From assembly GCF_003449035.1 (NCBI RefSeq), contig NZ_QRGB01000001.1, forward strand, positions 2,728,001-2,792,000: a stretch of DNA of 64,000 bases, read 5' to 3'. A program made the translations under genes and the position numbers. Source of the stretch: Pedobacter indicus (GTDB lineage Bacteria > Bacteroidota > Bacteroidia > Sphingobacteriales > Sphingobacteriaceae). The notes under the pieces were generated by a model. The model saw only the letters and a list, made by a program, of their open reading frames with translations. It did not search any database and was not told the DNA's origin. Positions 59,423 to 64,000 of the stretch are shown one piece after another. Within the stretch, counting starts at the first letter, position 1. The number at the start of each line of letters is the position of its first letter.

Positions 59423-60412
59423 TGAGAATTAATTGTAGTATAGTAATAATAGACATAAGCAATCCAGAAAAATACTATTTTTTTAGCATACAACCTAAAG
59501 ATTGCTTGTCTTTAGCACATGACCAATAATAGGATACCAAAGCCCCATCGACAGAACGATGAGCTGCTGAAGGGCGCATTCGTCTTGAATTGGGGAGAAC
59601 CCATGCTTCTCGGGGGCATACTGGTTCACAAGAACCAGCGGTTATATTCATCGACATGGTTTTTGAACGTATATTGTTTATTGTTTCTTCGAACTCCCTA
59701 CCAGACAAAAGGACTTCTATCCCAGAATCGTTTTGCCGCCCCTCTCTGTGGACCATTCCTAAGTTGTCGGAAGTTGACGTCGTATTGTATAATCCCGCCC
59801 TCGAAACCATCGATGGAACTCCTGTCATAATTCTTGACCAAGAAACACAAGTTATCCTCGACATTATATTTAAAACCGATAAACTACAATATTATTCCAA
59901 ACGAATTTCCTGAAATCCTTATCTGTGTCTAGATGGTTACTTAATCAATATATTTCTAAAAACAATCTAACGTCTTAGCGCATAGATTCGAGGGATTGAC
60001 ATATATAATTTGATAATGCCAATCTTTTAAGAAGTTACTCTGGTGGGTAAATGAGGTTCTGTAGAATTTTTTTTAGTACAATCCAAATGAGAACGGAAAT
60101 GGCTGATAAAAACTTGTGGCTTAGATTTCATTAAGCCTAATTAAGGGTTCTATAGAGAGGCTCATTGGAATACTTCATAACTGGGCATAAAAAGACCTCG
60201 CAAGGTGTGCATTGTTAAGAGGCTTGCAAGGGTCTAACACCACAAATACAGGAAAAATTAAATGATATGACAAGAAAATACTTTCCTACCTCTTGCAGTC
60301 GCCTCTCAAATGTTCTGACAGTTTCTTTAAGTATGTTAGTGCTATATTAAGCCAATTTGAAGAGACGTTCAATTTACTAAAATAGGTAGTGAAAACATGA
60401 GTTTATGACATC
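59423..60412. other. Gene-poor stretch with ORF debris
   Basis: Nearly 1 kb without a convincing gene. From 59563 to 59913 on the + strand a frame of 116 codons is open from a stop codon without an ATG near its beginning (see separate entry). From 59914 on I see only AT-rich sequence and one imperfect hairpin (AGACC/GGTCT outside, GCAAG/CTTGC inside, 60193-60235). Confidence 0.5.
59563..59913 (+). pseudogene. Unidentified ORF remnant
   Basis: The frame reads protein-like (PAVIFIDMVFERILFIVSSNSL; SEVDVVLYNPALETIDGTPVIILDQETQ) but lacks a proper start, follows a stop at 560-562 of the same kilobase, and ends abruptly. The last third is weakly reminiscent of N-terminal domains of AraC-type regulators. 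Its base composition looks GC-richer than the flanks. It may be a decayed gene or part of an interspersed repeat. No family could be assigned, and the opposite strand is also open, so coding status is doubtful. Confidence 0.25.
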
Positions 60413-62536
60413 CTAACATCTCTGAATTTGGAACGAAAAACCAGCAGTATAATCACTAAAATGGCCGCATTTATTCTTAATTCTTGCACGTAAAGTAATC
60501 ATAAATGGTGTTGAAAAGTTACTAAAAGTCACTGAAATTCCTGGGTTTACTACCTGGTTTGATTGACAGGCGTAATAACCAGAATTGTTCGTGATTTGAG
60601 CAGTAGCAGTTCCAAAATTATAAAACTCCCATTGAACCGCGGTAATGCCATGATCATAGAGATTGCACCCATGTGAACCAAGATGTACTAACCCAAAAGA
60701 AATGGATTGTAATGGGGAACTCAAACACGACGGTCCATTTTTTTGAATTTGAAGATCAGATATCGAAGGTTCCCGTCCGTGACTTTCGATAGACTTTGAA
60801 ATAACTTTACTGGCTCCGCAAATATTAGAAATTGTAGCTGTCAATACTACGCTACCATTATGAATTGGGTCTAAAGTCGCAGTTTGATTATTTGTAGTTA
60901 GTTGTACGATGTTTGTTGGCGATATGCTCCAAACAACGCTTGTATTAGGCGAGATATTTTCTACATAGTAATTTTCAATAGAACATAGTGTGTCTGCGCC
61001 ACTAATCTTCGAGGCAAAAATAAGAGATAGTGCGTTGCAAGCGTTTAACCTTCCAAAGCCAAGTTCTTCGGACCAACCACTACTATTATAGTTATATCCT
61101 CCTACTTTGTCCGCTGAATTAGTTAGGATTGACAATACTTCATTCCATGTTAAAGAATTGTCTATTGCAAGGATTAGCGCAGCTGCACCCGCTACGAATG
61201 GAGCAGCAGCAGAAGTACCGCTAAATTCGCTAAAATAATCTCCGTTCGGACTCGGCGTTTTGTTATATCCATTTGTGCCTTGTCTATCTGTAGTATAAAT
61301 ATCAACCCCAGGAGCAGCAATATCCAACCCTGTGCCATAATTTGAAAAACTTGCCCGATTATCATTTGCATTGGATGCCCCAACTGCAATAACATTGGGC
61401 AAATTAGATGGATAAGAAATTGAATTTTGACTTTCATTCCCAGACGCAAAAACTACAACGCAACCCAATCCACTTCTCCCTGTGGTTGTAGCGAGATCGA
61501 TAGAGTCATCGATAACCTGGTAGGGAACAGCAGATCCCCAAGAATTCGTTATTATTGAGGCTCCGTTTAATCTGGCAAAATTAATGGCGTCTGCTCTTTT
61601 CATTCGCGAGTTTGGAGTCGAGTTTAATGAGTTACTGATTGACATTAGAGTCGTTAATGGCGCAACACCAGCCACTCCAAGATTATTATTAGCGGTCGCT
61701 CCAACTATACCCGCAACTGCGGTGCCGTGATCGCCAAGAACCTGGCTGGGAGATGTTCCTGATTCACTGTCAAAGCTAATTGAAGATATATTGTTGAAGT
61801 CTGGGTGGTTTAATTCAACTCCTTGGTCAACAATTGCTACAATAACATCTGCAGAACCACTCGTGATTTCCCAAGCACTGCACATTTTTATGTCTGACCC
61901 AGATGTTCCACCAGTTTGACCTTGGTTCCGTAGTGCCCATTGTTGAGGAAAATAAGTATCATTAACACATTTAATGAGCAAATCCTCCATTAAATCTGGT
62001 TCTGCCGCACTAAACAGACCCGTTTCAAAAAAATAATTGGCCATTTCAAGTGCATTTCCCTTCGAGTTTTTGTCACATGAAAGGACAATCCAGAGTGGCA
62101 TATATTTGTTACGACCCTCAATCCTTATATTGTTTTCATGAGCCAATTTCTTGATTTTATCTATGTCTTCTTCTTTTTTTAATTTTACATAGAATAAATG
62201 TGACAGTGTCAAATCTTTATTCGACTTAGAAAAGAAGCTAGGGCCAATATATATGATATTTGATATGCCACTATATAATTCTTGATCGGAAGTATCAATA
62301 ATAGTCCAGTAGCGTTCATCCGGTAATGGAGCGAGATCTGACGTGAGACTTTCTATTATCTCAATACTCCCGAGCTCTATTTCTTTAATCTCCGAAACTT
62401 CCTTGTCGTTTTTTATAGAATCTTCAGATAATTTTGTTGCTCCGACCTTAGAATCAAAAAGTAAAAATTTCTTTTTTGGATTAGGTACAAGTGATACTTT
62501 CTCGCCTTTATACCAATAATAATGCTGTTCTGTCAT
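60413..62536 (-). CDS. S8 (subtilisin-like) serine protease without signal peptide
   Basis: A 707-residue protein. An N-terminal region of about 190 residues may be a propeptide-like or targeting domain (HLFYVKLKKEEDIDKIKKLAHENNIRIEGRNKYMPLWIVLS resembles an I9-type fold). The peptidase domain carries the full triad: Asp237 (AIVDQGVELNHPD), His270 (GDHGTAVAGIVGA) and Ser442 (FSGTSAAAPFVAG), with oxyanion Asn367. After about residue 520 come beta domains rich in Cys, Ser and Asn, possibly Ig/PKD-like. The start MTEQHYYWYKGEKVSLVPNPKKKF shows no signal peptide or lipobox, odd for such a protease. It follows a lipoprotein gene by 11 bases. Confidence 0.9.
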   Translation of the reverse strand: MTEQHYYWYKGEKVSLVPNPKKKFLLFDSKVGATKLSEDSIKNDKEVSEIKEIELGSIEIIESLTSDLAPLPDERYWTIIDTSDQELYSGISNIIYIGPSFFSKSNKDLTLSHLFYVKLKKEEDIDKIKKLAHENNIRIEGRNKYMPLWIVLSCDKNSKGNALEMANYFFETGLFSAAEPDLMEDLLIKCVNDTYFPQQWALRNQGQTGGTSGSDIKMCSAWEITSGSADVIVAIVDQGVELNHPDFNNISSISFDSESGTSPSQVLGDHGTAVAGIVGATANNNLGVAGVAPLTTLMSISNSLNSTPNSRMKRADAINFARLNGASIITNSWGSAVPYQVIDDSIDLATTTGRSGLGCVVVFASGNESQNSISYPSNLPNVIAVGASNANDNRASFSNYGTGLDIAAPGVDIYTTDRQGTNGYNKTPSPNGDYFSEFSGTSAAAPFVAGAAALILAIDNSLTWNEVLSILTNSADKVGGYNYNSSGWSEELGFGRLNACNALSLIFASKISGADTLCSIENYYVENISPNTSVVWSISPTNIVQLTTNNQTATLDPIHNGSVVLTATISNICGASKVISKSIESHGREPSISDLQIQKNGPSCLSSPLQSISFGLVHLGSHGCNLYDHGITAVQWEFYNFGTATAQITNNSGYYACQSNQVVNPGISVTFSNFSTPFMITLRARIKNKCGHFSDYTAGFSFQIQRC

Positions 62537-62547
62537 AATTTATTGCT

Positions 62548-62979
62548 TTAGTATGTTATCCGAAAGTCTATTTCATGGTTTATATAAGATAAGGGCACCG
62601 AAATCATGAAGTATACTGTGTCCAGTTTTTGACAGTCCTGAATATCAACATCGATTTGATACTGTAGCTTTCGGCCTTTTACAGTTAGGCTTTGATTCGT
62701 AAGGTGAGCACATGTATTAAAAGCTCTCCATCCTCCCAGTAAAAAATGTGTATCAAAATTGGCAATCGGTGACCTGTCTTTGCATCCGGTTGCCAATTCG
62801 TATTCACTTTGAGATGTTATTACGAACGTTTTCTCTTCCATTCCTTGATTCGGTGTTATGGTTGTACAGAATGCATCATTCACGACCTCAAAATTAACTG
62901 GAGTACCGATGTCATTCTTTGAACATGATATGAAAACGATTAACAAGATAGTCTTTAAGAATATATATATTTGCCTCAT
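62548..62979 (-). CDS. Small lipoprotein, partner of the S8 protease
   Basis: A 143-residue lipoprotein (MRQIYIFLKTILLIVFISCSKNDIG). The mature part is probably all-beta with four cysteines (DAFCTTITPNQG; TGCKDRSPIANFDTHFLLGGWRAFNTCAHLTNQSLTVKGRKLQYQIDVDIQDC). No family was recognised. It is 11 bases upstream of the S8 protease gene on the same strand, so the two should be cotranscribed. It might be an inhibitor, an anchor or a substrate for the protease; this is inference from position. Confidence 0.7.
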   Translation of the reverse strand: MRQIYIFLKTILLIVFISCSKNDIGTPVNFEVVNDAFCTTITPNQGMEEKTFVITSQSEYELATGCKDRSPIANFDTHFLLGGWRAFNTCAHLTNQSLTVKGRKLQYQIDVDIQDCQKLDTVYFMISVPLSYINHEIDFRITY

Positions 62980-63505
62980 AATTCGATAGGTTTAAATTAT
63001 AGTTTAATGTCCTGACATTTCTTAATTCAGGATTGGCATTTTTGGGTAAAAAACTGGCTCAAAGCATTAAATAGTTGTATTCCGTTGCTATAAATATATA
63101 GATTTTAATTTGCGATAGCAAGAAACACTGTATTTAGAGGAGATAGAGGTATGTGAAATGGGTTTAATTGTTCAATTTTTAGACAATGTAGAGTTTGGTG
63201 ATAAAAAACTGAACGCTGAAAAATAAGGACGTCAAACCTAGAGCTTGTAAAAACTTTGGAGTAACGCTCCCGACTTGAACCGAAAAATTCCACTATGATA
63301 TGCATCGCAATATGTCCGGTAATAACTTTATCGGGCTAATTATTCATCTCAAAAGAAATAGGTATGCCTAAGCTTAACATGATTCAGTGCATTTTTTGCA
63401 TTTCATCCTGTCAGATCACTGTTTCATCTCGATAAAAACGCATTTCATCCAAAAAACTGAATTTCGGCACGGTGAATTTTTACCTCTACATAAACAATTA
63501 TTTTG
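62980..63505. other. Intergenic stretch upstream of the lipoprotein/protease operon
   Basis: About 525 bases without a credible gene; a 66-codon frame on the minus strand at 63105-63305 has no signal, motif or partner. The only clear pattern is the triple direct repeat at 63400-63450. Confidence 0.45.
63400..63450. promoter_or_regulatory. Three direct repeats (A/G)TTTCATC(C/T) at exact 21-bp intervals
   Basis: ATTTCATCC (63400-63408), GTTTCATCT (63421-63429) and ATTTCATCC (63442-63450) are in direct orientation with 12-base spacers. The geometry fits LytTR or AraC binding. The same nine-base word with the same phasing occurs in the AraC promoter (50950 and 50971). Confidence 0.5.
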
Positions 63506-63592
63506 TTAATACGCTTGTATCAGAACATCCGCCGGGATGTTCAACTTTTTAGTTAGTTTACGAATCATGGAAAGACTCAGTTTTCTTTTGTT
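63506..63592 (-). pseudogene. C-terminal remnant of a HigA-like antitoxin
   Basis: The minus strand reads NKRKLSLSMIRKLTKKLNIPADVLIQAY followed by TAA, which I recognise as the end of HigA-type HTH antitoxins (pattern LSLxMIRKLHxxLxIPAxVLIQ). Upstream the frame loses any resemblance within two or three codons, and the adjoining lipoprotein frame runs into it with a frame offset. It is therefore a truncated fragment left by a deletion or recombination. No toxin gene is present next to it. Confidence 0.65.
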
Positions 63593-63840
63593 GGTACAAC
63601 TAAAAGCTCCTTCCCGCTGGCGGTAATATCAAGCCATGAATCTTCCCATATGGGAGATAGTTGCCGTTCTTTAGGTTTTTTCTTGTCGATATTCCGAAAA
63701 TGCCAGAGCTTAGCCGACTCTATTGTAGCGGTAAGTTGCCCTTCTGGTTTCTTGGCGAGATAATCAACTTCGGTTCGGCAGCCAGATGTCAGTAGTGTGC
63801 TAAATAAGATCGACAATATGAGAAAATTAGTGTTTTTCAT
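63577..63840 (-). CDS. Truncated lipoprotein N-terminus
   Basis: 87 residues from the ATG at 63840, with a lipoprotein signal (MKNTNFLILSILFSTLLTSGCRTEVDY). The next part (AKLWHFRNIDKKKPKERQLSPIWEDSWLDITASGKELLVVPTKEN) resembles the beginning of larger Bacteroidota lipoproteins with a P-x-W ... L-x-V-P motif. The frame stops just where the HigA remnant begins, so the original gene was probably much longer and has been cut. It may still be expressed as a short peptide but is best regarded as broken. Confidence 0.5.
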   Translation of the reverse strand: MKNTNFLILSILFSTLLTSGCRTEVDYLAKKPEGQLTATIESAKLWHFRNIDKKKPKERQLSPIWEDSWLDITASGKELLVVPTKEN

Positions 63841-63948
63841 AGGTTTGTTATTAAGTGACAATTGGTTACCGTAAATATAATGAATTAAAAAAACTTACTA
63901 CTTTTATATAAATTTAAATAACAAATACTGACCAATAAAAACCAAACC

Positions 63949-64000
63949 ATGAAATTCTTGAAAATAGTTGCTGGAATAATTTTGGCGGTTGGCATAGCCA
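63949..64000 (+). CDS. Membrane-anchored protein, N-terminus only (partial)
   Basis: The ATG at 63949 opens MKFLKIVAGIILAVGIA, a hydrophobic N-terminal helix, and the frame runs off the right edge. This start resembles SRPBCC-family proteins with an N-terminal membrane helix, but 17 residues are too few to be sure. Confidence 0.45.
   Translation, partial: MKFLKIVAGIILAVGIA

Noticed and set aside
59475-59864. A 129-codon minus-strand frame
   Set aside because: Composition unlike a folded protein and overlapped by a more protein-like frame on the other strand; neither is convincing.
63105-63305. A 66-codon minus-strand frame
   Set aside because: No recognisable domain, signal or coding bias; lies in an AT-rich intergenic stretch.

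Overview
The window looks like a chromosomal segment of a Bacteroidota bacterium, most likely a member of the Sphingobacteriaceae (Sphingobacterium/Pedobacter/Olivibacter-like). The evidence is two SusC/SusD pairs, an ECF sigma/FecR pair, GLPGLI-type and CarboxypepD-regulatory-domain/OMP proteins, a DUF6520-like small protein, weak Shine-Dalgarno usage and moderate GC. No rRNA, tRNA, CRISPR array or intact insertion sequence was seen. All family names come from motif reading, not from a search.

Layout. 1-3236: end of a periplasmic adaptor gene and a complete RND efflux pump. 3293-5066: DUF4202 / HipA-like kinase / DUF3037 operon. 5110-11933: sialate O-acetylesterase, amino-acid/dicarboxylate symporter, two lipoprotein or secreted small proteins, SRPBCC protein, TruC-type pseudouridine synthase, ClC channel. 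12068-17951: a Crp/Fnr regulator with four cysteines next to a respiratory operon encoding a variant cbb3 oxidase subunit I with a long N-terminal extension, a CcoO-like/cytochrome c fusion, two small membrane proteins, a DUF2249 protein and a DUF488 protein. 18377-27968: a sigma-54 two-component system (NtrC-type regulator plus histidine kinase) converging on a four-gene TolC/FtsX/FtsX/ATPase export operon. The regulator gene and the export operon share a paired palindromic operator with the same 21-bp phasing, and the export operon has a sigma-54-like promoter.

28133-35171: luciferase-like oxidoreductase, TonB-receptor-like barrel with GLPGLI partner, Tat-type sugar isomerase and a TPR protein. 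35143-48360: an ECF sigma / FecR / SusC / SusD locus whose accessory genes are two paralogous FAD oxidoreductases, followed by a propeller-HEAT-cytochrome c lipoprotein; no glycoside hydrolase is present, so it looks like an oxidative rather than hydrolytic utilisation locus. 48508-50788: PEP-mutase-like protein, Ada and a lipoprotein.

51085-58561: an AraC regulator, a long highly structured non-coding stretch (including a self-consistent three-way junction with a pseudoknot), a DUF6520-like small protein, and a convergent TlpA/SusC/SusD operon. 59150-64000: an XRE-type regulator, a long gene-poor stretch with ORF debris, an S8 protease with a lipoprotein partner, a HigA-like antitoxin remnant fused to a lipoprotein remnant, and a truncated gene at the edge.

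The strongest candidates for undescribed biology are the structured RNA at about 52188-52701, the shared 21-bp-phased operators of the sigma-54/export system, and the variant oxidase operon.
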